The translations under genes and the position numbers were made by a program. A DNA stretch of 64,000 nucleotides. Source: Kordiimonas aquimaris. GTDB lineage: Bacteria; Pseudomonadota; Alphaproteobacteria; Sphingomonadales; Kordiimonadaceae. A model generated the notes under the pieces. That model was not told the DNA's origin, ran no database searches, and was given only the letters and a program-made list of their open reading frames with translations. Each line of letters opens with the position of its first letter. Position 1 is the stretch's first letter. Shown in pieces: positions 54,724-64,000 of the stretch. The stretch spans positions 565,501 through 629,500 of the forward strand of contig NZ_JAOBPO010000001.1 in assembly GCF_025574485.1 (NCBI RefSeq), written 5' to 3'.

Positions 54724-57378
54724 ATGCGACATGGATACTTAAAATATGCAACGGCACTTACGGCAGGTTGCCTGACAATGGCGATCAGTTCTGCTGCAAT
54801 AGCGCAAACTGATAGTAATGCTGAGATTGAGGAAGTTGTTGTTACGGGTTCATACATTAAAGGTAAAACGCAGAGTAGCAGCCCGTCACCAATATCAGTT
54901 ATTGGTGCAAACAATTTAAGCGAAATTGGTGCCAGCACAGTTGCCGACCTGGTGCAGACATTAACCATCAATAATGGCGCGCAAAATAATCCTGACGCTT
55001 TTACGCAGGGTTCTACAACAGGTACATCAAACTTTAACCTGCGTGGTCTCGGCGTGTCGTCAACACTTGTTCTTATGAACGGTCGCCGTCAGGTAACCAG
55101 CGCTAACGTAACAAACGATGGTATCGCCTTTGTTGATACCAGTGCACTTGTTCCACAAATTGCTACGCAGCGAATTGAAATCGTAAAAGATGGTGCTGCT
55201 GCCATTTATGGTACGGACGCTGTTGCCGGTGTGGTTAATTTTATCACAGACGACACTTTTGAAGGATTTGAAGTTAACGCAAAATACCAAACGCTGACAG
55301 ATCAGGGCTCGCAGTCTGATACACTGATTGAAGGTAAGTTTGGTTGGGCCGGTGAAACCACAAACATAATGGTTGCTGGTAGCTATTTTAACCGCACACC
55401 ACTTACAACAGCGGAGCGCCGCCTGAGCCGCCGCGGACAAGATGATACATCATCACTTGGTAATCCGGGCGCTTTCTTCCTTTTTGGCGCTCTTCCTGTT
55501 ATCGATCCAACAGGTTGTGATGCGCAAGGTGGTTTCTCTACGCCAATTGGTGGCGGTGCACAAACAACGCTGGACAATGCGGGTCTGCCATTTACTGCTG
55601 GTTTTTGCCGTTTTGACTTTGGTGATTTCTTCAACTTAGTGCCTGACGAAGAGCGCATTCAAGCCTTCGGTGTGATAACGCAGGAGCTTGGCGGGGATCA
55701 TGTTTTCCGTGCTGAGGTATCATATGCTGACCAAACGGTTGAGCGCGGTAACTCTCCAACTTTCCCATTCTTGCAACTGAGTAGCGCGGTTGTGCCAACG
55801 AATAATCCGGGGAATATATTTCCGGCAGCTGTTGGGCCCGTTCTGTTCTTTGGTCGCGCCATTGGTAACGGCGGTGACGTATCACCGCAAACAACGGACC
55901 GTGACACACTTCGTTTAAGTGCGAGTGTTGATGGCACGTTGTCTGGTGACTGGACATATGATGTTGCTGTTACGCACGGTGTTTCCAATGCACTCCTGCG
56001 TACAGAAGATACAGTAACAGCAAACTTTAGTGCTGCTCTGCGTGGGTTCGGCGGCGCAGGCTGTGATGCATCAACAGGTACAGCTGGTGTTGGCCCGTGT
56101 GAGTTTTATAACCCGTTTGCCACCAGCTTTAGTACTATACCAAACAGTCAGAGTGTGCTCGATTTCGTTATCGGTACGCAGGTTACGGACAGCAAGTCTG
56201 AACTGACCGTTGTTGATGCTGTTATCTCTGGCACAGCAGGCGACATTGGATTAGCGCTTGGTGTTCAATACCGTGATGAAACATTCAGTCAGGATTTTGA
56301 TCCTATTTCTGAAGCAGACGGATTTGCCTTCCTGATTGGCGGGCAGGACTTTTCTAGAAGCCGTGATGCGAAAGCGATTTTTGCAGAAATGTTCGTGCCA
56401 CTTGGTGACACGCTCGATTTTTCTGCCGCTGTTCGCTATGAAGATTATGGAGGAAATATTGGCGATACGCTTGATCCGAAGTTCTCTTTGCTTTGGCGCC
56501 CGACAGACGAATGGTCACTGCGTGGTAGTTATTCAACAAGCTTCCGTGCACCAAGTGTATTCCAGGAAGCTGGCGTGAACACATCACTGAACCAGGTTAC
56601 TGATCCGCTTGGCGGTACAGCGTTTGCCGCAGTGCGTTCGCTGCCTGCTGCTGGTCGGGATATTGGTCCTGAGCAAGGTAAGGCACTTAACTTTGGTGCG
56701 TCTTATCAGTCAGCTGGTTGGGAACTGGATATTGATTACTGGCACTATGATTTCAGTAACGTAATCATTCAGGAAAACTTCCAGGCAATTGTAAACGCAG
56801 ACCCACAAGGTGATCGTGTGATCCGCGCCAACGGTGATACTGGTAACATTCTTATCGTTCTGGTGGATTTCGTAAATGCGTCATCTGTGACAACAAATGG
56901 TCTGGATGTGAACCTGCGCTATAACATCGATACAGATTACGGCATTATTCAGCCTTTCTTTGAAGGTACGCGCGTATTCAACTACGATATTGATGATCCG
57001 CAGGGCGGTGAAATTGAAGGCGCAGGTAGCCGTAACTTCTCTAACTTTGGTAGCCCAACAGCGGAAACACGTTTCAATACAGGTATCGCATTTACCAATA
57101 GTGTTCATGATGCGCGTTTTTATGTGCGTCATATCAGTTCACTCACTGATGATGAAAACCAAGGCCAGCGTATTGGTGCCTTCACTACAGTTGATGCACA
57201 ATACACATTGAACCTTGGCGGCGTAATTGACGGCGCTGATGGAACAAGCCTTCAGATTGGTGTCATCAATGCTTTCGATAAAACACCACCACAAGTATTT
57301 ACAAACGGTGGTTTTGAAAGCCGTACGCATGATCCGCGTGGCCGTAGTGTCTATGCGAGGATTTCTGCCCGCTTCTAA
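54724..57378 (+). CDS. TonB-dependent receptor
   Basis: An 884-residue outer-membrane receptor with a signal peptide (LTAGCLTMAISSAAIA), TonB box EEVVVTGSYIK, a plug (FNLRGLGVSSTLVLMNGRR, RIEIVKDGAAAIYGTDAVAGVVNF) and a barrel ending VYARISARF. The plug type GTDAVAGVVNF is common in polymer-degrading and peptide-uptake receptors. No STN domain. GGGAG is 5 nt before the ATG. Ends with a strong terminator. Confidence 0.93.
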   Translation: MRHGYLKYATALTAGCLTMAISSAAIAQTDSNAEIEEVVVTGSYIKGKTQSSSPSPISVIGANNLSEIGASTVADLVQTLTINNGAQNNPDAFTQGSTTGTSNFNLRGLGVSSTLVLMNGRRQVTSANVTNDGIAFVDTSALVPQIATQRIEIVKDGAAAIYGTDAVAGVVNFITDDTFEGFEVNAKYQTLTDQGSQSDTLIEGKFGWAGETTNIMVAGSYFNRTPLTTAERRLSRRGQDDTSSLGNPGAFFLFGALPVIDPTGCDAQGGFSTPIGGGAQTTLDNAGLPFTAGFCRFDFGDFFNLVPDEERIQAFGVITQELGGDHVFRAEVSYADQTVERGNSPTFPFLQLSSAVVPTNNPGNIFPAAVGPVLFFGRAIGNGGDVSPQTTDRDTLRLSASVDGTLSGDWTYDVAVTHGVSNALLRTEDTVTANFSAALRGFGGAGCDASTGTAGVGPCEFYNPFATSFSTIPNSQSVLDFVIGTQVTDSKSELTVVDAVISGTAGDIGLALGVQYRDETFSQDFDPISEADGFAFLIGGQDFSRSRDAKAIFAEMFVPLGDTLDFSAAVRYEDYGGNIGDTLDPKFSLLWRPTDEWSLRGSYSTSFRAPSVFQEAGVNTSLNQVTDPLGGTAFAAVRSLPAAGRDIGPEQGKALNFGASYQSAGWELDIDYWHYDFSNVIIQENFQAIVNADPQGDRVIRANGDTGNILIVLVDFVNASSVTTNGLDVNLRYNIDTDYGIIQPFFEGTRVFNYDIDDPQGGEIEGAGSRNFSNFGSPTAETRFNTGIAFTNSVHDARFYVRHISSLTDDENQGQRIGAFTTVDAQYTLNLGGVIDGADGTSLQIGVINAFDKTPPQVFTNGGFESRTHDPRGRSVYARISARF

Positions 57379-57405
57379 TTCGGGTTAAAATAAGTACTAA
57401 AATTG

Positions 57406-57443
57406 CGCAAGAATGGGTTTTTCATACTCATTCTTGCGTTTTT
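57406..57443 (+). terminator. Intrinsic terminator of TonB receptor gene
   Basis: CGCAAGAATG (57406-57415) and CATTCTTGCG (57429-57438) form a perfect 10-bp stem followed by TTTTT. It lies 27 bp after the stop of the 884-residue receptor gene. Confidence 0.9.
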
Positions 57444-57659
57444 ATGTGTGGTTTATTAGCGACACTATGTAAAAACACGACGGGTTCTTTTTGACGAAGA
57501 ACTTGACCTTTCCCCAAACTCACGTGAAGATATTAATGGAAGTGCTTAAAATAAGCGTTTGATTCATACCTGTCTGTATAGGTTTTAGCCAGAACCTGCC
57601 ACTTCAGAAGTTGTTCAAGCGCGGTATTGTTTTTTTATATCAAGTCTGGGGAGGACTTT

Positions 57660-60179
57660 ATGACCACTATGAAGCGACGTTCGTTGCGCACTCAACTCCT
57701 TGCATCTGCCGCAGTTACGGCCACGGCAATTGGCAGTATTGGTGTGCAAGCGCAGGATGCAGATTCTGACGGTTACGCAATTGAAGAAATTGTCGTGACA
57801 TCTTCAAAGCGTGAGCAAACACTGCAAGCAACACCTATTGCTGTATCGGTAACGGGTGCAGAAACGTTTGAGAAAGCGCGCCTGTTAGATATCTCGGACT
57901 TACAATCTGTCGTGCCATCACTGCGTGTAACAACGCTGCAAACGTCCACCAACACTAACTTTGTGATCCGTGGTTTTGGTAACGGTGCCAACAATGCTGG
58001 TATCGAGCCATCTGTTGGTGTGTTCATTGATGGTGTTTATCGTTCCCGCTCTGCCGCTGCTATTGGTGACTTGCCAAGATTACAGCGTGTTGAGGTTCTG
58101 CGCGGACCGCAAAGTACCCTGTTTGGTAAAAATGCGTCAGCAGGTGTGATCAGCGTTGTAACTGAGGCACCTTCATTCGATACAGAAGGCCGTATTGAAG
58201 TGCAGTATGGTAATTATGACCAGAAGCTGGTTAAGGCGTATGTGACAGGTGGTTTGTCTGAAACTCTTGCCGTTAGTCTGTCTGGTGGCTGGAATAAGCG
58301 CGATGGTTATACAGAAGCACTAGAAGCTGGCATCCCTGACCTTAATGATAGAGATCGTTGGAATGTTCGCGGGCAGGCCCTTTGGGAGCCAAACGAGAGC
58401 ATGACGTTCCGTTTGATCGCAGATTATAGTGAGCTTGATGAAATATGTTGTGGCGTGACTAACATTGTCAATGGCCCAACTGCGGCTGTTATCTCTGGCT
58501 TGTTAGGTGGCGCAGTTCTGGATGATTCTGATCCGTTTGCCTACGAGTCTGTAATTAATGAAATCCCTATCAACGAAGTTCAGGACGGTGGTATCTCGCT
58601 ACAAGCCGATATTGACTTTGAAGGCTTCACCCTTACGTCGATTTCAGCTTATCGTAGCAACGACTCGTTAAACGATACCGAGCCTGATTATACGGGTGCT
58701 GAAATTCTTGATAGTGCTTTCAACGAAGCAAACATTGACACTTACACGCAGGAAATTCGCCTAACATCAACGGGTGATAATACTGTCGATTGGATGCTTG
58801 GTGGTTACTACTTCAATGAAGATGTAACGCAGGTGCAAGGTCTTGAGTACGGTGATGCGGCGCGACCTTACATTGACGCACTGGCTGGTGGTATTCTTGG
58901 TACGCTTGAGGCTCTCTCGGGTTCAGTGCCGGGTTCGTTCTTCAATGGTGATACAATCACGCGTGAAACATTCACTCAAGACAACGAGGCATACTCACTG
59001 TTTGCAACACTTGATTTTCATATCAATGATCGCCTGACGTTTACAGGCGGCATTAACTATACCAATGATAAGAAACGAGTTACCGGCAGCACAGTTAACG
59101 GTGATGTGTTCTCAAACATTGACTTGTTCAACGTTAATGGTGGGCTTATTCCGCAAGCTTTCTTTGGTCAAGCTTTCACAGGCGCGACTGGTCTTGCGCC
59201 AACACCTGCTAATATTGCAGCTGTTGAAGCAGGTGCACCGGGAACTACTGCGGCAATCCAGAACGGCGTTAACGCATCAATAACTGGCTTGCAGGCACTG
59301 CAGTTCCAACCACAATTCCTTGCATTCCCGAACTCCGTTCAGGATGGGCGCTCATCTGATGATAAGCTGACATACACAGCACGTTTGTCATTTGAAGCAA
59401 ACGATAATCTAAACCTCTATGTGAGTTATGGAACAGGTTATAAATCGACGTCTTGGAACCTGTCACGTGATGCACGGCCTTTTGCTGCTAATCGGGCTGC
59501 ACTCGAGTCGGCTGGTTTAACACTGACCAACCAGGCATTCGGTACATTGTTTGCTGGACCTGAAGAATCAAAGGTATTTGAGCTTGGCTTAAAAGCTAGA
59601 TTCCCTCGTGGTGCATTTAACTTGGCCGTCTTTGATCAGAGCATTGATGGTTTCCAGTCAAATATCTTCACGGGTACAGGCTTTAGTCTTGTGAATGCTG
59701 GTAAACAGTCCACAAAAGGTGTTGAAGTTGATACAACTTGGACGCCGATTGATGAGTTAACGCTGACATTTGCTGGTACATACCTGGATCCGGTGTTTGA
59801 CTCGTTTGTTAACGGTCCTGGTGGTGACTTGTCTGGTGCGAGGCCTGCTGGTATTCACGAATTCAGTATTACGACATCTGCGACTTACAACCATGACTTT
59901 GGTGAAGGTACCCTTGGCTTTATCCGTGCGGACTATTTGCATGAAAGCGATGTGCAGGTGGTTGATAATATTCCTGGTGTTAACCGCGAAGTGAATACGT
60001 TTAATGCCAGCGCAGGCGTATCATTTGAAAATGGTTGGGGCGTTCAAATTTACGCACGTAACCTCTTCAATGATGAGTATTTCCTGAGTGCATTCCCGGG
60101 TGTTATTCAGGCAGGCACGGTTAATGGTTATGTAAATACGCCGCGTCTATGGGGTGTATCTTTAACCTACGATTTCTAA
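57660..60179 (+). CDS. TonB-dependent receptor
   Basis: An 839-residue receptor with a signal peptide, TonB box IEEIVVTSSKREQ, a plug with VIRGFGNG and VEVLRGPQSTLFGKNASAGVISVV, and a barrel ending GVSLTYDF. The plug motif LFGKNASAGVI belongs to a large group of alphaproteobacterial and sphingomonad receptors with unknown or aromatic/steroid ligands. ATG 57660 has GGGGAGGA just upstream and is preferred to earlier in-frame codons. Confidence 0.93.
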   Translation: MTTMKRRSLRTQLLASAAVTATAIGSIGVQAQDADSDGYAIEEIVVTSSKREQTLQATPIAVSVTGAETFEKARLLDISDLQSVVPSLRVTTLQTSTNTNFVIRGFGNGANNAGIEPSVGVFIDGVYRSRSAAAIGDLPRLQRVEVLRGPQSTLFGKNASAGVISVVTEAPSFDTEGRIEVQYGNYDQKLVKAYVTGGLSETLAVSLSGGWNKRDGYTEALEAGIPDLNDRDRWNVRGQALWEPNESMTFRLIADYSELDEICCGVTNIVNGPTAAVISGLLGGAVLDDSDPFAYESVINEIPINEVQDGGISLQADIDFEGFTLTSISAYRSNDSLNDTEPDYTGAEILDSAFNEANIDTYTQEIRLTSTGDNTVDWMLGGYYFNEDVTQVQGLEYGDAARPYIDALAGGILGTLEALSGSVPGSFFNGDTITRETFTQDNEAYSLFATLDFHINDRLTFTGGINYTNDKKRVTGSTVNGDVFSNIDLFNVNGGLIPQAFFGQAFTGATGLAPTPANIAAVEAGAPGTTAAIQNGVNASITGLQALQFQPQFLAFPNSVQDGRSSDDKLTYTARLSFEANDNLNLYVSYGTGYKSTSWNLSRDARPFAANRAALESAGLTLTNQAFGTLFAGPEESKVFELGLKARFPRGAFNLAVFDQSIDGFQSNIFTGTGFSLVNAGKQSTKGVEVDTTWTPIDELTLTFAGTYLDPVFDSFVNGPGGDLSGARPAGIHEFSITTSATYNHDFGEGTLGFIRADYLHESDVQVVDNIPGVNREVNTFNASAGVSFENGWGVQIYARNLFNDEYFLSAFPGVIQAGTVNGYVNTPRLWGVSLTYDF

Positions 60180-60201
60180 ATCAAATCGATATAAAAATTG
60201 G

Positions 60202-60229
60202 AAAAGGGTGGCTTTGGTCACCCTTTTTT
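60202..60229 (+). terminator. Intrinsic terminator of second TonB receptor gene
   Basis: AAAAGGGTG (60202-60210) pairs with CACCCTTTT (60219-60227), loop of 8 nt, then TT. It lies 22 bp after the receptor stop. Confidence 0.88.
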
Positions 60230-60330
60230 AATAGTTGTACTGTAAATTCATCAATTACAAAGCACTGTTGGGGGAGAACAAAACTGTGCGCTGGAATCTG
60301 TAGGCGTTTCAGCAACCGAAAGTTTATGTG

Positions 60331-60765
60331 ATGCTTGAAGCTTTGGTCTATGTCAGCGCCGCCAACCCAGAGATTAGTGATTCGGATGTTGAGGACATCC
60401 TAGAAGTGGCAAAGCGTAATAATTTTGCTGATCAACTGACCGGCGCACTTATTTTCACAGGCACCCTCTTTGTTCAGCTTCTTGAGGGTAATCCTCGAAA
60501 TCTTGACCAAAGGATGCGTAGTATCGTTTTAGATGATCGGCATAGTGCGGTTATAGCCTTGGCTCGTGGTTCTATAACGCAGCGTCAATTTCCGTCATGG
60601 TCGATGGCCTACAGGGCTATGGATGGCCTTACTGCTGATCGCCTCCATGCTCAAGTGGGTTGGGATAACAGCGTAAAAAAACTGCTAGACACTATCCCGT
60701 ATCAGCATTCGATAAATTCCCTGACCACGATCTTTGAGAGTATTTTAGACGAACTGCAGCACTAG
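60331..60765 (+). CDS. BLUF blue-light sensor protein
   Basis: A 144-residue short BLUF protein. The flavin-site residues are all present: Tyr7 (LVYVS), Asn31 (KRNN), Gln49 (LFVQLLEG), Trp90 and Met92 (WSM), with DDRH after the second helix. BLUF domains bind FAD and switch by hydrogen-bond change at Tyr/Gln on blue light. There is no output domain; the C-terminal helix (about 105-144) may dimerise or bind a partner, as in PixD. ATG 60331 is used; GTG 60328 precedes it. It is convergent with polA by 4 bp of overlap and sits 151 bp after the receptor gene. Confidence 0.9.
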   Translation: MLEALVYVSAANPEISDSDVEDILEVAKRNNFADQLTGALIFTGTLFVQLLEGNPRNLDQRMRSIVLDDRHSAVIALARGSITQRQFPSWSMAYRAMDGLTADRLHAQVGWDNSVKKLLDTIPYQHSINSLTTIFESILDELQH

Positions 60766-63557
60766 TGTGCTTCGTCCCAGTTCGCACCAGTGCCACAATC
60801 AACAACAAGCGGTACAGATAGATCTAGTGCTGGTGAGGCAGCGTCAGCCATCACTTGCTGAATAACCGGGATCGCATCACTTTCACATCCAATCGGACAT
60901 TCAAACACCAGTTCATCATGTACTTGTAGCAGCATACGCAGGTCATCTAGGCCATTTTGTCTTAATGCTGCCGGAACACGTATCATGGCACGGCGAATAA
61001 TATCGGCAGCAGTACCTTGAATGGGCGCATTAATGGCGGCTCGCTCTCCAAACCCACGCTGCATAGGATTTTTCTCTACCAATGCGCGGATATGACATTT
61101 GCGACCAAATAGTGTTTCCACGTATCCGTGTTCTTTACCAAACGCGATCGTCTTATCCATGTAAGCCCTAATGCCCGGGAAGCGTTCGAAATAAGCATCA
61201 ATATACCCCTGCGCATCCTTGCGGCTGATACCTAATTGTCGTGCCAGACCAAAAGCGGAAATGCCGTAAATAATGCCAAAGTTAATTGCTTTGGCTTGCC
61301 GGCGTACCATCGGGTCCATTCCCTCTACGGGGACGCCGAACACCTCGGACGCTGTCATGGCATGAATGTCTGTGCCGTTCGCAAATGCGTCTTTAAGAGC
61401 GCCGATATCTGCAATATGTGCAAGGATGCGTAGTTCAATCTGGCTGTAGTCAGCTGCAATCAGTATATTGCCATCTTCTGGTACAAAGGCACGCCTTATC
61501 TTGCGGCCTTCCTCCGTTCGGATAGGAATGTTCTGCAGGTTCGGATCATTGGATGACAGGCGCCCGGTTGTGGTGGATGCCATGTGGTAGCTGGTGTGCA
61601 CGCGCTTTGTTGCTGGGTTTACCTGAGCGACCAAGCTGTCTGTATATGTGCTCTTAAGCTTGGAAAACTGGCGGTACTGCATGACCTTTTGAGGTATTGT
61701 ATGGCCTTCCGCTGCCAGTTTCTCAAGCACATCAACATTGGTTTGCCACGCGCCTGTTTTAGCAGACTTCTTACCACCAGGCAGGCCCATGTCATCAAAC
61801 AAGACTTCACCGAGTTGTTTGGGTGAATTAACATTAAACGGACGACCAACAAGATCCTGAATCTCTTTGTCAAGGCGGCTAATGCCTTCAGCAAATTCAT
61901 TTGAGAGGCGTGTTAGCGTGCCAACGTCAACCCTAATGCCTTCGCGCTCCATTTGTGACAGCACAGCAGAAAGAGGACGCTCAAGTGTTTCATACACTGT
62001 TGCAACCTTTTCTGCCGCTAGGCGTGGCTTTAAAAGCATATGTAGGCGCAGTGTGATATCAGCGTCTTCGGCTGCATACTCCGTTGCTTTATCGAGCGGG
62101 ATTTGATCAAAGGTTAGCTGGTTTTTACCGGTTCCGGCAATCTCTTTAAATGCTATCGGTGTCATATCCAGATGAATGCCTGCAAGTTCATCCATACCGT
62201 GATTATGCAGACCTGCCTCCAGCGTGTAGGACATCAGCATGGTGTCATCAATGGGCGTGAGATCGATTCCAGCGCGCGCTAAAATAGAGATATCGTATTT
62301 AAGGTTTTGCCCAACTTTAAGAACCGCCGGGTCAGTGAATAAACCTTGTAGAGCTTCAATCACGACTGCTTTTTCTAGCTGGTCCGGTTTTTCGGAAAGC
62401 AAATCACCACCGGCACCGCCGTGCCCAACAGGGATGTAGCAAGCTTGCCCCGGCGCCGTTGCAATTGAAATGCCGACAAGGTCAGCAGCACTGGCATCAA
62501 GGCCGGTTGTTTCGGTATCAACAGCAATGACACCTGCTGCATATGACGCGTTGATCCATTTGTTCAACGCTGCAATGTCAGTCACACACTCGTAATTTTT
62601 CTCAGCGCTTTCGACTGTCTCGCTGAGTGTGTCTGCTGGTAGGTCGCCGCCCCATGCTTGACGGGCCTTTACTTGGAGTGAGCGAAAATCCTGTGCGTCA
62701 AAGAACTTTAACAGAGGCTCTGGGTCGGGGGCAGTTAACGCAAATCCATCGATTGTGTGTGCAACATCAATATGCTGATCAAGTGTAACCAACTGGCGGC
62801 TGATACGCGCTTGCTCTGCATATTCTATTAGACTCTCACGGCGTTTTGGCTGTTTGATTTCCGTTGCACGCGCAAGCAAACTGTCAAGATCACCGTACTC
62901 ATTAATCAGCTGTGCTGCCGTTTTGATACCAATGCCAGGCACACCGGGGACATTGTCAACGCTATCCCCCGCAAGAGATTGCACATCAATGACTTTGTCA
63001 GGCCCAACACCGAACTTTGCCATGACCCCATCAGCTGAATTGCGTACGTTTTTCATGGTGTCAAACATATCAGTATGGTTGTCGACCAGCTGCATCAGGT
63101 CTTTGTCCGAGCTGACAATGGTAACTTGCCAATCGTTCTCGCGGGCGTGCCGTGTATATGTTGCGATCAGGTCATCAGCTTCATAACCATCCATTTCAAT
63201 GGATGGCAAGCCAAACGCTTCTACAGCTTCTCTGATAATCGGGAACTGCGGCCTGAGGTCTTCAGGAGCTGGCGGTCTGTTGGCTTTATATTCGGTATAA
63301 ATCTTATTGCGAAAGGTTTTACCTGGCGCATCAAAGATAACGGCCAGATGTGTTGGTTGTTCACCGTCTTCAAGATCACGCAGTAACTTCATCAACATGT
63401 TCGAAAAGCCGAACACTGCCCCAATAGGTGTGCCATCGCTTCTGGTCATTGGTGCGCGGCCTTTGCCGCCATAAGCCATTGCATGATAGGCACGAAAAAT
63501 ATAGCCGGACCCATCGATTAGATACAGATGAGGCCTGTCTGATTTTGACGGTGCCAT
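60762..63557 (-). CDS. polA: DNA polymerase I
   Basis: A 931-residue enzyme with all three domains: 5'-3' exonuclease at about 1-295 (SGYIFRAYHAM, VIFDAPGKTFRN, GYEADDLIA), 3'-5' exonuclease at about 325-520 with an intact VDTETTGLD, and the polymerase with IAADYSQIELR and LLQVHDELVFE. It fills gaps and removes RNA primers in replication and repair. The stop codon overlaps the BLUF gene end on the other strand. Confidence 0.98.
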   Translation of the reverse strand: MAPSKSDRPHLYLIDGSGYIFRAYHAMAYGGKGRAPMTRSDGTPIGAVFGFSNMLMKLLRDLEDGEQPTHLAVIFDAPGKTFRNKIYTEYKANRPPAPEDLRPQFPIIREAVEAFGLPSIEMDGYEADDLIATYTRHARENDWQVTIVSSDKDLMQLVDNHTDMFDTMKNVRNSADGVMAKFGVGPDKVIDVQSLAGDSVDNVPGVPGIGIKTAAQLINEYGDLDSLLARATEIKQPKRRESLIEYAEQARISRQLVTLDQHIDVAHTIDGFALTAPDPEPLLKFFDAQDFRSLQVKARQAWGGDLPADTLSETVESAEKNYECVTDIAALNKWINASYAAGVIAVDTETTGLDASAADLVGISIATAPGQACYIPVGHGGAGGDLLSEKPDQLEKAVVIEALQGLFTDPAVLKVGQNLKYDISILARAGIDLTPIDDTMLMSYTLEAGLHNHGMDELAGIHLDMTPIAFKEIAGTGKNQLTFDQIPLDKATEYAAEDADITLRLHMLLKPRLAAEKVATVYETLERPLSAVLSQMEREGIRVDVGTLTRLSNEFAEGISRLDKEIQDLVGRPFNVNSPKQLGEVLFDDMGLPGGKKSAKTGAWQTNVDVLEKLAAEGHTIPQKVMQYRQFSKLKSTYTDSLVAQVNPATKRVHTSYHMASTTTGRLSSNDPNLQNIPIRTEEGRKIRRAFVPEDGNILIAADYSQIELRILAHIADIGALKDAFANGTDIHAMTASEVFGVPVEGMDPMVRRQAKAINFGIIYGISAFGLARQLGISRKDAQGYIDAYFERFPGIRAYMDKTIAFGKEHGYVETLFGRKCHIRALVEKNPMQRGFGERAAINAPIQGTAADIIRRAMIRVPAALRQNGLDDLRMLLQVHDELVFECPIGCESDAIPVIQQVMADAASPALDLSVPLVVDCGTGANWDEAH

Positions 63558-63599
63558 ATGGAATGCTCTCCCAAGTACGATAAAATTATATCGTGATGA

Positions 63600-63785
63600 T
63601 TAATTAGTAGTTTTATCTGAAGGGCCGCCTTGCAAAAGATACTGGCGGTCACAATATGGACATTCTACTTGTCCGTTTTCATCCATGGTCAGATATACGC
63701 GTGGATGGCCAAGTGGTCCTTCGTCACCGTCACAGCTTACTTTGCGGGTTGTAACGGTAATTTTTTCTGGTGCGTCGATGGTCAT
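63600..63785 (-). CDS. CHCC zinc-finger protein (NDUFS6-like)
   Basis: A 61-residue protein. The zinc site is Cys (VSCDGDEG), His (LGHPRVYL) and CPYCDRQYLL. It matches the zf-CHCC family that includes the mitochondrial complex I subunit NDUFS6; alphaproteobacteria have free-standing homologues. Same strand as polA and 42 bp upstream of it. Confidence 0.9.
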   Translation of the reverse strand: MTIDAPEKITVTTRKVSCDGDEGPLGHPRVYLTMDENGQVECPYCDRQYLLQGGPSDKTTN

Positions 63786-63951
63786 TGAATACTCTCGCTC
63801 AAGAAAACACTGTTTAATTCCATAATTTCACTCAAAATTATGGATATATGATCTATATACTAACGCAAAGGCATGGGACAAGCGGCACTATGCAATAATC
63901 GTCACTATGCTTCATGTAAGCTTTAGGAAGGCCGTATCGAAAGGCAATGTC

Positions 63952-64000
63952 GTGACAAAAAATGCAATCGAAATCAAAGGCCTGAAGAAAATATATAAAG
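63952..64000 (+). CDS. ABC transporter ATP-binding protein, N-terminus only
   Basis: Only 16 codons are in the window. VTKNAIEIKGLKKIYK is the usual first strand of an ABC ATPase (A-loop Tyr before the Walker A). GTG 63952 has AAGG 7 nt upstream; an in-frame ATG at 63907 is an alternative. The gene runs past the window end. Confidence 0.55.
   Translation, partial: MTKNAIEIKGLKKIYK

Noticed and set aside
1-64000. Possible tRNA, rRNA, CRISPR array, integrase or transposase genes
   Set aside because: No clover-leaf sequence, spaced repeat array or recombinase motif was found on reading both strands; short or divergent cases could be missed by eye.

Overview
The window looks like a chromosomal segment of a free-living, probably aquatic alphaproteobacterium. 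Support comes from several TonB-dependent receptors with FecI/FecR-type control, a complete System I cytochrome c maturation operon in the order ccmABCDEFGHI, an IalB-family protein, YciB, FolD, YggT/DUF167, a CHCC zinc-finger protein and DNA polymerase I. Base composition is about even. A Kordiimonadales-, Sphingomonadales- or Caulobacterales-like source is an inference from gene content, not a measured result. I found no tRNA, rRNA, CRISPR array, transposase or integrase.

Layout. 0-2.9 kb: the end of a penicillin-acylase-family gene, a 2,4-dienoyl-CoA-reductase-like SDR, then a 1.4-kb segment bounded by two near-identical 29-bp repeats. This segment carries one gene with an N-terminal ribbon-helix-helix-like part, a single membrane helix and four EF-hands. 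2.9-7.6 kb: an ECF sigma / FecR / STN-type TonB receptor system, with a large nested inverted repeat before the sigma gene. 7.6-13.4 kb: a likely catabolic block on the minus strand (DUF1295 membrane enzyme, thiolase, carotenoid-oxygenase-family enzyme, tandem HxlR regulator, enoyl-CoA hydratase). 13.5-16.7 kb: a DUF962 membrane protein, a secreted metallo-hydrolase and cardiolipin synthase. 16.9-23.8 kb: the ccm operon, tightly overlapped, including a 54-residue ccmD.

24-34 kb: mixed housekeeping and accessory genes (NUDIX, FkbM methyltransferase, YciB, MFS transporter, SpoU methyltransferase, IalB, glutaminase, a subclass B3 metallo-beta-lactamase-like protein, RlmN, GNAT). 34-42 kb: an exported ureohydrolase, a YHS lipoprotein, a MerR/TipAS regulator with a perfect 17-bp palindrome in front of it, DUF3833/DUF2878, two GSTs, ArgG, an auxin-efflux-type carrier, and a DUF3108-like gene broken by one in-frame amber codon. 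43-50.4 kb: an M28 peptidase, an outer-membrane barrel, a LytS/LytTR two-component pair, MarC, FolD, DUF167 and YggT.

50.6-60.2 kb: a 1002-residue protein that appears to carry a beta-propeller inside flagellin/FliD-like flanks, a secreted FliL-like protein and two more TonB receptors. 60.3-64 kb: a BLUF blue-light sensor with all main flavin-site residues, polA, a CHCC zinc-finger protein and the start of an ABC ATPase.

Best candidates for something new are the repeat-bounded RHH-membrane-EF-hand gene, the propeller/flagellin-like protein with its FliL-like neighbour, the tandem HxlR regulator with a repeated Cys/His site, and the 21-bp-spaced repeat that may be the site of the LytTR regulator.
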